Assembly (NCBI GenBank): GCA_003439945.1
Contig: QVRM01001080.1
Coordinates: 1 to 64,000, forward strand
DNA length: 64,000 nt
Source of the DNA: Dermanyssus gallinae
Taxonomy: Eukaryota > Arthropoda > Arachnida > Mesostigmata > Dermanyssidae
Direction of reading: 5' to 3'
Shown here: positions 13,814 to 22,869 of the stretch, piece after piece
Position numbering within the stretch: the stretch's first letter is position 1
Layout of the letters: each line of letters begins with the position of its first letter
Translations under genes and position numbers: made by a program
The notes under the pieces: generated by a model
Seen by the model: only the letters and a program-made list of their open reading frames with translations
What the model was told of the DNA's origin: nothing
The model's database searches: none

Positions 13814-13851
<38 letters not shown>
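13700..13851. repeat. Composite microsatellite: (CA)n, (AG)n, (TA)n
   Basis: An ACAC run near 13,702-13,718 is followed by (AG)n with GAAA interruptions (about 13,722-13,770) and (TA)n at 13,818-13,851. ORFs through it are artefacts of the repeats. Confidence 0.9.
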
Positions 13852-13852
<1 letters not shown>

Positions 13853-14200
13853 GTTCGTAAGTCCATACAAGATCAACAACACTTGAATTGGCTTACATAG
13901 TTTGCAACGCAGAGGTAAGTGTCGCCGTCAAGTGACTAACTAAAGGGCACCGGAGAGAACGCACGTTGAACAACTAAATTTCGTTTTCCTAAACAGCTTT
14001 CGAAAACTGACTTGCTGTAACAATGTATTGTGGAACAATTGCGATTATTGTCTTTCTCCACGAGAGAAGAAGAACTGCGTCAAGTACAGCTACGCTTAGT
14101 TACTGAAGGCAACGCTAGACCTACAATCTACGACCTAAGCTGTCCAGCTCAGACTTGATAGAAATACCTGGAATTCTTTTTTAACGCTCGATTAAGTAAA
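13852..14200. other. No feature seen
   Basis: Unremarkable AT-rich sequence with no supported ORF or repeat. Confidence 0.5.
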
Positions 14201-14560
14201 CTTTGTGGTACTCTATTACATCATCAGGTCGGCAGATTACGGTCATTATGTTGGTCACGCGACTACATTGAGATCTGGGTGTTGTCATGAATCGTCTCAA
14301 CTCTATTGTTGCAGCTACGTCCAAGACCGTAAGAGCGCCAATGGCCGTGGAATCGCCGTGAGGTATATCCTTATGCACCGAGGGTCGGACATGCTGGGGA
14401 CTCTAGGGTTTACCCTACAATAATTGTGTCAGCATGGCCGTAGACTTTCAGCGGTTTTTTTTTTAATTTTATGGTTTATTCTATTATTAATTAGCATCGC
14501 CCAATAAAAGTTCGATCAGCGGCAGGGATTAAACCAGCTGGGTTTGACCATTGCAAACGC
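14200..14560 (-). repeat. Dispersed repeat B, copy 1 (tRNA-like end)
   Basis: About 230 bp from 14,330 align by eye with 28,110-28,345. Shared blocks include GGAATCG(C/T)CGTGAGG and CACCGAGGG, and both end at the right in a B-box-like stretch read on the minus strand. It contains a T-run (14,453-14,464). It may be a second SINE-like family. The A box is not clear, so classification is open. Confidence 0.45.
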
Positions 14561-15985
14561 GGCCAATAGTTGCCAGGAACAGTGGATAAGAAGAGAAATA
14601 GCGTTGCTCAATATTGTGGACTCTTCTTTATGCAGCGGCAGCTGTTTACAGTAGACGAGATCTTACTTAGCGTTAGAAGGATACATTAGGAATTAAAGCA
14701 TCCTAAAGGTACGAGTACCGATAAGCAACCAACGCAGGCAGAAGTAAAGGATACCTATGCTTACTTAGGTGAGGAGGCGGTGGCTTTGCAACCATAAAAA
14801 GGGCAAAGCTACGAAACACACGGCGAAGGTCCACAAAAGTTTGTAGGACTAACCTCAATCAATCGATCCCACGGGGTTATAAATTCGAAGCTCGTAAATT
14901 GGCTTAGCTCGAGTTTAATCGACACAAATACCCATGTGCATATGCTCGGAGACCGTGTCAGAGCCGAGGAGGCTTCCATATTGGAGCCTCGCGAAGGCGC
15001 TTTATATTGGTACGCACTTTACTAGTTTGGTCATTTTATGTTCTAGTGAACTAGGGGTATATCCACCCGTACAAAGGTCTTGTTAAGTAAGCATATTTTA
15101 TGATCTCGGACTTCTATTTAGCAATAAATTGGTCGTTAGACACATGTACAAGGACATCAAATCCTTACTAGAAATCACCACACATATGAGGGACGAACTA
15201 AACCGACATGCAGTTTATATATATACGGAACAGAACGTGTGCCGAGACTATTTGTGGTATATCAACAGAAAAAATACCTGATAAAGTTATATCAATTCTT
15301 TAGAAATTTTGTAAAAACTATCCAAACTACCATCAAACAATGGGCAGAAAAGACGGTGAGAGACCTAAGATGCGCGCACACCCTGTGGGTTTTTAATAAG
15401 TTTGAGGTTGATAGAATGCTCTCAAGAGCCATCGCGGTATCAAGACGAGCATGCGATAGCGCATATCCAGAAAAACTAGAAATAGTTCGTAAAACTGGCA
15501 AAAAGGATATAGCTGGATAAGCCAGATATGGGTGGAAATTACACGATGATACAAATAACTACTAAGCCCAGGTCTCTTGAAAAGACAAATACGACAAAGA
15601 ACATATACAAGAGAGTGCAAGGCATCTAGAAGAAGTCTTAGGGCACATAAAAGCAGGCCTACTTCTTCTATAGCGACGATTGCGGGAGATTAGTGTTGAC
15701 ATAATTGCAAGTGTTTCTTCTGGTGATATTAGGATAATTATCAGTAAATGATTATGGCATCCAAAGCGGGGCCTGGGAGCAACGCGTGTATGCCAGGTTC
15801 ACATATCTGAGTAGCACCTGATCACAACATAGGCACTAAAACTTGGCCGTGTTAGGCCGTGACAGGGTGTTACTGCCTGACACGAGAAACAGTTCGTATG
15901 GAAAATCGGAAACATGATTGATTTATATATATATATATATATAATTTTTAACAAAAATGCAAAACGCACATTTGGTCTGGGTAGT
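14560..15985. other. No confident gene; unassigned 93-aa plus ORF at 15,239-15,520
   Basis: The plus ORF at 15,239-15,520 is long for this AT-rich DNA and basic, but I recognise no domain and see no splice signals. It may be a decayed transposon ORF. A (TA)n run lies at 15,923-15,942. The rest of the stretch is featureless. Confidence 0.35.
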
Positions 15986-16870
15986 GTGGGACTCTCAAAC
16001 CTACTAAAAATCTGGTGATCCCCTAACCTACATGACCCCAAATCTTTGTGGAATTACTTCAGTGCATGTAGAGAGCTGCTAGTCTGACTTTCAGCCGTCG
16101 GACTGCTGGCGGCACTCCATGCGTTTCCGTCTCTCCTTCATCATCTCTGTCTTTGCTCTCATAACGATCTCCACTAAATCAGAGCCCGCGTCCCAGCTTT
16201 TTTTCGAGCTGAGCATCCCTAAGAGTAGATCTCTTGTCGTACTGCTCTGCACGTCTAGTCGTGATCGGGTCATTTGTCTCGTGATCTCAAGTGCCCTACA
16301 TGCGAACAGCGTGTGATCCACGCCATCGGTCTCGTCGGCGCCGCACGTTTAGCCAGATACGAGGTCATCACGCCAAATGTACGCTGCTACACTATTTTTT
16401 CCACCGCCGTCGGGATCCCCTTCCCATTATTAACATCCAGCAATATCAGGAGGCAAACATTTCGAACTCTGGAGCTCTTCCGTTTCTCCTCTTCGGCCTT
16501 GACGAGGGTTTTGCTGATATACTGGAACGTTGACCTCCCTCTACGGAACCCGTACTGGTCTGCTGAGAGCGATACTTGCCTTTCGTCAATTGCGTCGTTG
16601 AGCCTGCTTGCAAGTATTGACTCCACGACTTTGGCAACTGTGTTAGAAAGACAGATGGGCTTGTAGGCTGAGGTCGACCATGGTTCCCTTTCCGCTGGGC
16701 CACTGGGCATTCCGTCATTAGGCATTTGATCGCTTCCGGAGATATGCCGTCGGGTTCTGGGGCCGTGCCCTCTGACATTCTCTCAGCCGCTCGCTGAATC
16801 TCCTAGAGCGTTACAGGAGGAATTCTCCTCATTCACTGCAATAGGGTCTCTGTCTTCCTCAATCTGAGTC
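15985..16870 (-). mobile_element. Degenerate R1-like element with internal RT deletion
   Basis: Minus-strand frames give a PDGISPEAI block (about 16,745), a 'YKPICLSNTVAKVVES' fingers motif, a 'QYGFRRGRST' block (about 16,550), and the start of the palm (LLILLDV, about 16,440). At about 16,380-16,400 the sequence then jumps straight to the C-terminal zinc region, where C-G-A-D-E-T-D-G-V-D-H-T-L-F-A-C is readable in one frame. The catalytic YADD region and thumb are missing. The 3' UTR motif lies at 15,985-16,030. This is a dead copy of a subfamily distinct from the 18.7-kb element. Confidence 0.75.
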
Positions 16871-16879
16871 GGTAAGCTA

Positions 16880-17090
16880 CGAGCCATATATATATATATA
16901 TATATATAGAAAATAATGTGATGATTTATTAATCATTTACAATACGTTTGCACACTCGGCAGTGCTCGCCTATATATATATATATATATATATTTATATA
17001 CATTTATGACCTTATTTATTCTACTTTTATATAACTTCACTATGTTAGCACTTTGGAGTGGACAATTGTTTCCGCGCAAATGTGTGATCA
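16880..17090. repeat. Two short (TA)n arrays in AT-rich DNA
   Basis: (TA)n at about 16,886-16,909 and 16,972-16,992, separated by AT-rich sequence. The segment 'AAATGATTTATTAATCATTTACAA' type near 16,921 recurs near 28,060 in a similar setting. Confidence 0.8.
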
Positions 17091-17345
17091 CGGGTTCCCA
17101 GGGTTAGCCCAGTTTAACAATGTGCCCCGACCAGACGCTGCATTTCCTCGTTGAATGTCAAGCGACAGCCTCTGACGCAAGACTTCGGATGCTCTCGAGT
17201 CTCCTGTCGAAAGATTAAGACTTCTACCAACGCGCTGAATCAGCTTAAGCGTATTCGTGCGGATAATGAACGCTTGAGTATTTTTTGCATTTGTTAGCCT
17301 CAGCTAACCTGGAGGCATGACCTGCTCGGTTTGCACCTGCACCGA
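17090..17345 (-). mobile_element. Conserved repeat-protein C-terminal tail, copy 1 (internally deleted)
   Basis: Minus-strand translation gives 'GANRAGHASRLAEANKCKKY' followed by a YPHE block. After a deletion, an 'STGDSRASEVLRQRLSLDI' block and then QRGNAASGRGT follow. The same order is seen at 51.0-51.3 kb. This ETLG/TGD/QRxS/QRGNAxSxRGT pattern is known from unnamed invertebrate repeat ORFs often found near reverse transcriptases. The middle part (PLAFETLG in copy 2) is missing here. It is a pseudogene fragment. Confidence 0.55.
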
Positions 17346-17367
17346 CCATCGAAAGGGCTAATGAGTC

Positions 17368-17402
<35 letters not shown>

Positions 17403-17910
17403 CTGTTAGGCGTGCAATTATTCGTTTGAATAAAGAAGCCTGCTTTAAAGCCGACCCCACACCCTAGACACGGAGTGCTAATGTCTAATTCTTCTGCGTG
17501 CCAGCAAAGCTTAGGCTAAGCAAAGACGACGCTATACTTAGTTATCGCAGCAGTTTACTGATGTGTACATATACTTAAGTATCACCTTGTCACAACATTT
17601 TGCATGTCGTGGTTATTAATTACCATTATGTAGGTCCTTACATGATTTGTTCGCATCGTTTTGAACTAGTACATAGCATAATTGTTTTTGGTTCACCTAA
17701 ACCCGACTAGTGAGCGTGTTAGGCGTGCCTACAATACAATCGCATACAATTAATATCAATAATGTACAATGCTGCCAGACTCTAATGCAATATCCAAAGA
17801 TGCCACGTACATTTTCGACCGGAGTGCACAACAAGCCTAAGCATCTCTTGAGGTAGGCTACGTGCCAAGACCCGATGAATGGCGTCGGGCCTTGCGGCAC
17901 ACACATGATC
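17345..17910. other. No gene seen; (TA)n at 17,371-17,400
   Basis: One (TA)n array and otherwise featureless AT-rich DNA. Confidence 0.55.
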
Positions 17911-18196
17911 TAACACGCAAGAAATTTCGCCATGCAGCAGACGTCATCTCTGTTGGATCTGCAAGACTGGCTCCGCCTTCCTCTCTTTGACACCCACAAT
18001 GCAAACAACGGCAGAGCTAAAAACATACTGAAGCAGTCAGTGCGTGTCAGACTGACGCGAGCACTGCAATTTATTTTTGAACATTGTGCCAGCAAGGAAC
18101 CTCCGCTTAACAGCACGTCTCTTCGAGACAGTTTCGTAAGCGAACACAACCCAGCCACTCGAGCGGTCGCGACGTTCGTTCTGTTTCCATGGCAAA
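17910..18196 (-). CDS. Candidate exon on the minus strand (ambiguous strand and frame)
   Basis: A very good minus-strand acceptor (long pyrimidine tract ending CTTGCAG) ends at 18,197. Entering with two bases, one frame stays open for 94 codons to a TAG at 17,910-17,912. That entry phase fits the one-base overhang left by the exon at 27,279-27,402, so it could be the gene's last exon, with the young R1 element sitting in the intervening intron. However, a second minus frame is open for 50 codons, and the plus strand has a 93-codon ORF ending at a GAG-GTAAAT donor over the same bases. No poly(A) signal is obvious downstream. Treat as tentative. Confidence 0.3.
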
Positions 18197-18199
18197 CTG

Positions 18200-18720
18200 C
18201 AAGCAAGAGGTAAATCGGAAAAAACAGGTATATATATTATAACTTGCCATAACATCGCCGTCGATGGCATGTACCGTCAGAATCTACCATATGCACATTT
18301 CATATGTGTACATGAGAGAAAGGTTAAACAACAAGCAAACATACATCTGCCGTAAATGTATAGTTAGTACAGTGGTAATAAAGAGAGAAAGCCACTTTGT
18401 GCGTTGGCAACCATGGTTCGTCGTCTCACTTCAGAAACGAGTGGAAATTATCATGAGCTACGGCATCAAATGTTTAGACCTGTGTCTGAAACTAAAACAT
18501 CTACGCTTAATAAAAGATTGCTTTCTTGTCCACTCTGGTGACGACACATCGGGCTGCATCTAGTCTTAACGACGTAAATAACCCTGAAACTAGCACGTAA
18601 TTATTGATTACATTATATTGCACAGGCGCAGATTTATGTGTTTGCGTGTGTATTGTATTGTTTTTTTTGTTGTCAAGAAGAGTTAATTGCTGTTACGTAC
18701 TATCGCTCGAAGTCGGTAAT
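18200..18720. other. No gene seen
   Basis: Left flank of the young retrotransposon. A 99-codon plus ORF (18,264-18,563) has no recognisable motif or splice context. Confidence 0.4.
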
Positions 18721-18733
18721 GAGAAAGGTCCAC
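18721..18733. repeat. Target-site duplication, 3' side of R1 element
   Basis: The 13-bp word GAGAAAGGTCCAC lies immediately before the T-run that is the element's poly(A) tail, and it recurs exactly at 22,749-22,761. Two further bases (TT) also match but merge with the tail. Confidence 0.93.
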
Positions 18734-18756
18734 TTTTTTTTTTTTTTTTTTTTTTT

Positions 18757-18931
18757 AAGAGGACTTACTGGAAAATGCGGTTGCACACACGGACACCACT
18801 GCAGGGAGTTCCTGCAAGTGTGGGCCGGTAGTGTGGGGCTCCAACCCACTAAAAACCAGTCATGTCCCCGTCCCCCAACTGACCGGGAACTGCTTGCGCA
18901 TGCATCAAACAGTCAGAGGGGGCGAGTCTTC
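18757..18931 (-). other. R1 3' UTR with conserved hairpin motif
   Basis: On the minus strand this contains TTTTTAGTGGG, a short loop, then CCCCACACTACC (18,830-18,865 on plus). The GTGGG and CCCAC can pair. Related sequence is found in the 3' ends of the decayed copies at about 4.0, 16.0 and 61.86 kb, which suggests a function in RT recognition. Confidence 0.55.
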
Positions 18932-20690
18932 TTACTCCTGGCGAAAGTTGTCCCTGGGAGCTGCAGGGAATCGCAAAAGTCGCAGCTTGTTGGCCGATGT
19001 CTTAGCTTGTAAAATCTTGTTAAAAACCGCTGTTGTCAAGTTCCAGTGTTCCAGGGATTCTGTCATCTTCAGAACGACGTCGCGTAGATTAAAAATGTGC
19101 GTATTCATTAAAGTCCTCAAGGGGTGACGCTGTTCCGCCCATGCGGGGCACGCCAGAGCTGTGTGCTCTGGAGTGTCCTCAAGTCCATTGCCGCAGTGGA
19201 CGCACATGGGGCTGGGGGCCTTCCCGATCCTGAATAGGTACGACTGAAAGTCGCCGTGTCCCGTCAACATCTGGGTGGTGTGGAAGGTGAGCTCCCCACC
19301 GGGCCGGTACAGCCAGTCCTTGATGTTAGGGACCAGCTTGCGGAGACTGGCACCTGGGTCCCCCTCCGCCAGGCCATCCCACTCCTCTTGCCATAGCTGC
19401 AGTGTGTGTTGCCGTGCCTCTTCCTTCTTGAGGCTCTGGTCGCCCCACAGGCGGCGGCGCTCTTCTGCCTTCAGGTCCCATGGGATAGTGCCCGCGAGCA
19501 CGAGCGCCGCCGCTGTGCTAACCGTGCGGTACGCCATGGTGACCCTAAGGGCTCCGACCCGCTGAGCCCACCGTAAGCGGGTTCTATTTGCCTTTGTCTT
19601 CAGAGCGTTGGTAGGCCAGGCCGGAGCCCCGTATAAGGCGACTGACTCGGCCACGGACATAATAATCCTTCTTCTTGTTTGTTTAGGGCCGTATGTGTTT
19701 GGCATGAGGCGCGCGAAACTATTGGCGATCTTTAATGCCCTTTCTGACGCCCGCCGTAGGTGTTCAGTACCCCGGAGGCCCCGGTCCAGGAAGACCCCGA
19801 GGTACTTTGTAGTATTGACTACAGCGATCTCCTGGTCCTCCAGGACAAGGCGCGGCGGGGGCAAGCCCCTCCGACCCACCAGGAGAATAGCTTCGCTTTT
19901 AGCGGGGGCCAGGGTAAGCCCCGTTATTTGCATCCAGTGCGCTATGTCGAAGAGGGCTTCATTCGCACGCGCCTCAAGCTGGCCCATTGTCCGGGCCTGG
20001 ACGGTGAGGACCAGGTCGTCAGCGTAGGCGAGGAGTTCGACTCCGGGTGGGAGATCCCCCAGCCGCAGCACGTCATCGTACGTGATGTTCCATAGCAAGG
20101 GGCCTAGTATTGAGCCCTGCGGCACCCCTGCGGTCATGTTAAAAGTTTGGTCGTGTGAGTGGATAATCCTGTCGTGTAGGTAGCTCGATAAAATCCGTCT
20201 TAAGTAAAAGGGCACCCTTTTCCTGTGAAGAGTATCGAGGATGACTCTCCACGGGAGGCTATTAAAAGCGTTCTTCACGTCCAGTAGTATTGCTAAAAAT
20301 AGATCTCGGCGTCCGGGCGGGGAGTCGCGAATGCTTTCGGCCTTAAGTTGAATTTTCTTTATCGCTGCAATGGTGGAGCGACCTTTACGAAACCCATATT
20401 GGGCTTCGGAAAGGAGGCCGTTCTCCTCCGCGAACTCTCGGAGTCGTGCCTCTACGATGGACTCGAAGGCTTTGGCCAGGGAGCCGAGAAGGCATATGGG
20501 CCGGTACGAGCCGGGGCCCTTAGGTATTAGCACGAGGTCCGCGGCCTTCCATGCGGTAGGGAACAAGCCCGATCGAAGCATCTCCGTCGCCGCGGCGGCC
20601 ACCGCCTCTGGGTATTCCTTTAGCAGGAGCTTAACCGCGAGGACGGGGATCCCGTCTGGGCCCGGTGCCTTTCCTGGCTTGAGGCGTTCC
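18932..20690 (-). CDS. R1 ORF2 part 2: reverse transcriptase and Cys/His tail
   Basis: This frame continues ORF2 after the homopolymer shift. It begins with the PGPDGIP block (about 20,665), then YRPICLLGSLAKAFE (fingers), QYGFRKGRST, LDVKNAFNSLPW (palm, first Asp), AGVPQGSILGPLLWN and AYADDLVLTV with the intact catalytic Asp pair (about 190 residues after the ATG at 20,602). Then come the thumb and a C-terminal C-x2-C finger (CVHCGNGLEDTPEH...C). The stop is at 18,932. ORF2 totals about 1,000 codons, normal for R1. All catalytic residues I can see are present. Confidence 0.92.
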
Positions 20691-20694
20691 CCCC
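20689..20694 (-). other. ORF2 frameshift in a C6/G6 homopolymer
   Basis: Endonuclease and RT frames meet at six consecutive C on the plus strand. Five would keep the conserved PGPDGIP motif in frame with the endonuclease. It is either a true inactivating insertion or a sequencing/assembly error. Confidence 0.85.
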
Positions 20695-21944
20695 GCTGCG
20701 AGAACTTCGTGTGGGGTTACCTCTGGTATGCTGTCCTCAGACCCCCCTGTGTCTTCTAAGTACGGGGTTCGGTCAAAGGGCGGGTGCCGCGGGAAGAGTG
20801 CCATAACTGCTTCCCGGGTTTCCTCCGACGTAAGCTCCACCCTTCGTTTGAAGGGGGGAAAACCCCGCACCATCTTATACGGGCGGCCCCATGGGTCGTC
20901 CTCCAGCTCTTCGAGAAACGCTCTCCACGAGCGTTCCTTGCTCCTGGAGATTTTCCTACGCAGGCAGGCTCGCAGCCTTTTATATTCCGCGCCGTATTGC
21001 AGGGCAACTTGCCCCTCAGGCGCGGCTCGCCGAGCGCGGGTGAGGAGACGCCGTGCCCGGATGCACCTTTTCCTGAGGCCACCTATTTCGCTTGTCCACC
21101 AGTTCTTCGGGGTCCTTCGATGCAACCGGTGTGCTCCGCGGCCCGTGACGACTCTACAGACGGACTTGAGGAGGTTTTGGAGGCCCGCGGGTGTTGTTGG
21201 CATCCCGTCCTGGTTGATAAGGGTCCTAAGGGACTCCCGGATCTCGTTGACCCCCTGGCGCCTGGTTATAGGACGAAGCGTTGTGGGCGGTCCCTCGCGG
21301 GAGATGGTCACGTGAAACTCAAGTATATGATGGTCACTTAGAGATTCCTCGTCTAGTAAAACCTTCCAGTTTAAAATCCTATGTGCTTCCGTTCTTCTTG
21401 TTATTGTAAGATCGATGCACGAGGTGTGCCCAGCTCTGTGGAAGGTGGGCGTACCTGTGTTAAGAACAACTAGGTCCTCCGCCGCCAGCCACTCGAGGAC
21501 GGCGTGTCCTCTTCGGTTGGTGGCCGTAGAGCCCCATGTAGTGGAAGCTGCGTTAAAATCTCCGGTTAGGACTAGAAGTGGCACGTCGTTTCGGTTAAAA
21601 GACTCTGTCAAGTTGTCTAAAAACCTATGAAAGTCTTCGAGGGGGGCGTTGGGACTGCAGTAGCAGGAATAAAACCGCCCAACGCCCGTTAGATCCACCC
21701 AAGTAAAACCGTACCCGCTGCCGTGTCCGGAAACCCGGAGGCGACAGCGGTTGTCTAGTAAAATGCTTGTCAAATTGTTTGCTTCTGTAAAAAGGTCCGG
21801 GGTGCCGTTTTTCGTCCACCGGACGTTGGGCTCACTGAGAAGTAGCAAATCTGCCCCAGACCTGCTACTAATTTCCTGGAGCATGTTGTGGGCACCCATG
21901 CTCCGGTTGCAGTTCAGCTGTAATGCTTTAAGAGTAGTTGTCAT
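20690..21944 (-). CDS. R1 ORF2 part 1: AP-type endonuclease and linker
   Basis: The N-terminal domain is an apurinic-type endonuclease that nicks target DNA. Visible motifs are QLNCN near residue 9, LLSEPN near residue 36 (the catalytic Glu), SYCSPNAP-type, TGDFNA near residue 130 and SDHHILEF near residue 214. A basic linker with NWWTSEIGGLRKR follows. I chose ATG at 21,944 because it lies nine bases after the ORF1 stop and the motif spacing fits R1 proteins. The frame is lost at a run of six C (plus strand) at 20,689-20,694. Past that point the protein continues in another frame, while this one reaches a stop at about 20,631. Confidence 0.9.
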
Positions 21945-21953
21945 ATACGTTGT

Positions 21954-22748
21954 TTAAGATTCGCCCGTGTTTGACTGCTTTGTGGATTGGGAGTCTATGG
22001 GAGGAGATGGTTGCCCCCTCTTTCGACTCCTTTGCGTTACCAGGGTGAACCCGTCCTGGTCCTGAGCGCCTCTGGGGTGATCTCCCGCTGTGGGGAGCAC
22101 CGTGCTTTGGTCGGGCGCAGACCCTGTCGAGGGGGGCGGCAGCCTGCCTCGGTTGCCAGACTGGTTGCCGCCGCGGCGAAGCTCTGCAAGTTGGGCTCTG
22201 TACGTAGGGCAAGCAGCGGCGTTGGCCGCGTGCCTTTCCTCGCCGCAGTTGTAGCATTTGGCGTTTTGAGTGCATTCCCTCGACAGGTGCCCCAGTACCC
22301 CGCATTTGTGGCAGCGCCTGGAGGTCGCCGCTTCAAATGTGCACGAAGTGGTTGTGTGCCCTACTCGCTGGCACTTCTGGCACGTGGGGACGGTGATCCA
22401 TTCCACAATGGGGCAGGATAGCCATCCCAGTTGGACCCGCTTCAGGTCCAGCGCTCGACGGGCATCGGGCGGCGCCACACGGACGAGCGCCGACCATCTT
22501 CCGGTAGCCCCCTTTCGAGGGGGGTCCACCATTAGTGGCCCGTCAAATCGAGTTCCTCTGCGGAGCGCCTCCTCGACTTCCTTTGCCGTTGTCCCCTCCA
22601 TGATGTCTCTGACAATCAGACGCTTGAGGGAGGACCGATCGAGGCTCGCCTCGCCCTCCCCGGCCGCCTGAAGGGCACCGAGGAATGCGCTGGCCCCTCC
22701 TGGCGCCGCCTCCGTCACTACATGTCTCACGTCCCCGCTGGGAAGGTG
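21954..22748 (-). CDS. R1 ORF1 (gag-like), 5'-truncated
   Basis: ORF1 encodes the RNA-binding gag-like protein that forms the ribonucleoprotein for retrotransposition. About 264 codons remain, and family members are usually 400 or more. The C-terminal half has three consecutive zinc knuckles: CQKCQRVGHTTTSC, CHKCGVLGHLSREC and a variant C-x2-C-x4-H-x6-C. A basic, Pro/Gln-rich tail follows and ends at a TAA (21,954-21,956). The frame remains open through the first base of the element, so the true start was lost. The stop is nine bases before the ORF2 ATG, which suggests reinitiation or coupled translation of ORF2. Confidence 0.88.
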   Translation of the reverse strand, partial: HLPSGDVRHVVTEAAPGGASAFLGALQAAGEGEASLDRSSLKRLIVRDIMEGTTAKEVEEALRRGTRFDGPLMVDPPRKGATGRWSALVRVAPPDARRALDLKRVQLGWLSCPIVEWITVPTCQKCQRVGHTTTSCTFEAATSRRCHKCGVLGHLSRECTQNAKCYNCGEERHAANAAACPTYRAQLAELRRGGNQSGNRGRLPPPSTGSAPDQSTVLPTAGDHPRGAQDQDGFTLVTQRSRKRGQPSPPIDSQSTKQSNTGES

Positions 22749-22761
22749 GAGAAAGGTCCAC
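22749..22761. repeat. Target-site duplication, 5' side of R1 element
   Basis: Exact second copy of the 13-bp word at 18,721-18,733. The flanking bases differ, so the boundary is sharp. Confidence 0.93.
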
Positions 22762-22869
22762 TTCCCATCTCAAGCATTCTGAAACTCGACCCAAACGGAT
22801 GGACATTAGGCCGCTAAAACCCATACCTACTTATTGCACCCCCCTTAGGCTTTACTCTCTAGCCCAGAT

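Larger units (their letters stand above)
18734..22748 (-). mobile_element. R1-clade non-LTR retrotransposon, 5'-truncated, near-intact
   Basis: This 4.0-kb insertion is bounded on both sides by the same 13-bp word. It ends in a 23-base poly(A) (T-run at 18,734-18,756 on plus). Read on minus it carries a gag-like ORF1 cut at its 5' end, then nine bases, then ORF2 with an AP-endonuclease, reverse transcriptase and C-terminal Cys/His finger, and a short 3' UTR. This order and the CCHC tail are typical of the R1 clade. ORF1 is open right up to the duplication, which is what 5' truncation during target-primed reverse transcription produces. Only one disabling change is seen, a homopolymer frameshift in ORF2. 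It is much less decayed than its relatives here, so I infer recent insertion. Confidence 0.93.

Noticed and set aside
19275..22671. Long plus-strand ORFs over the R1 element (for example 20,728-21,315 and 21,987-22,421)
   Set aside because: They are antisense shadows of the GC-rich minus-strand ORF1 and ORF2, which carry all the recognisable motifs.
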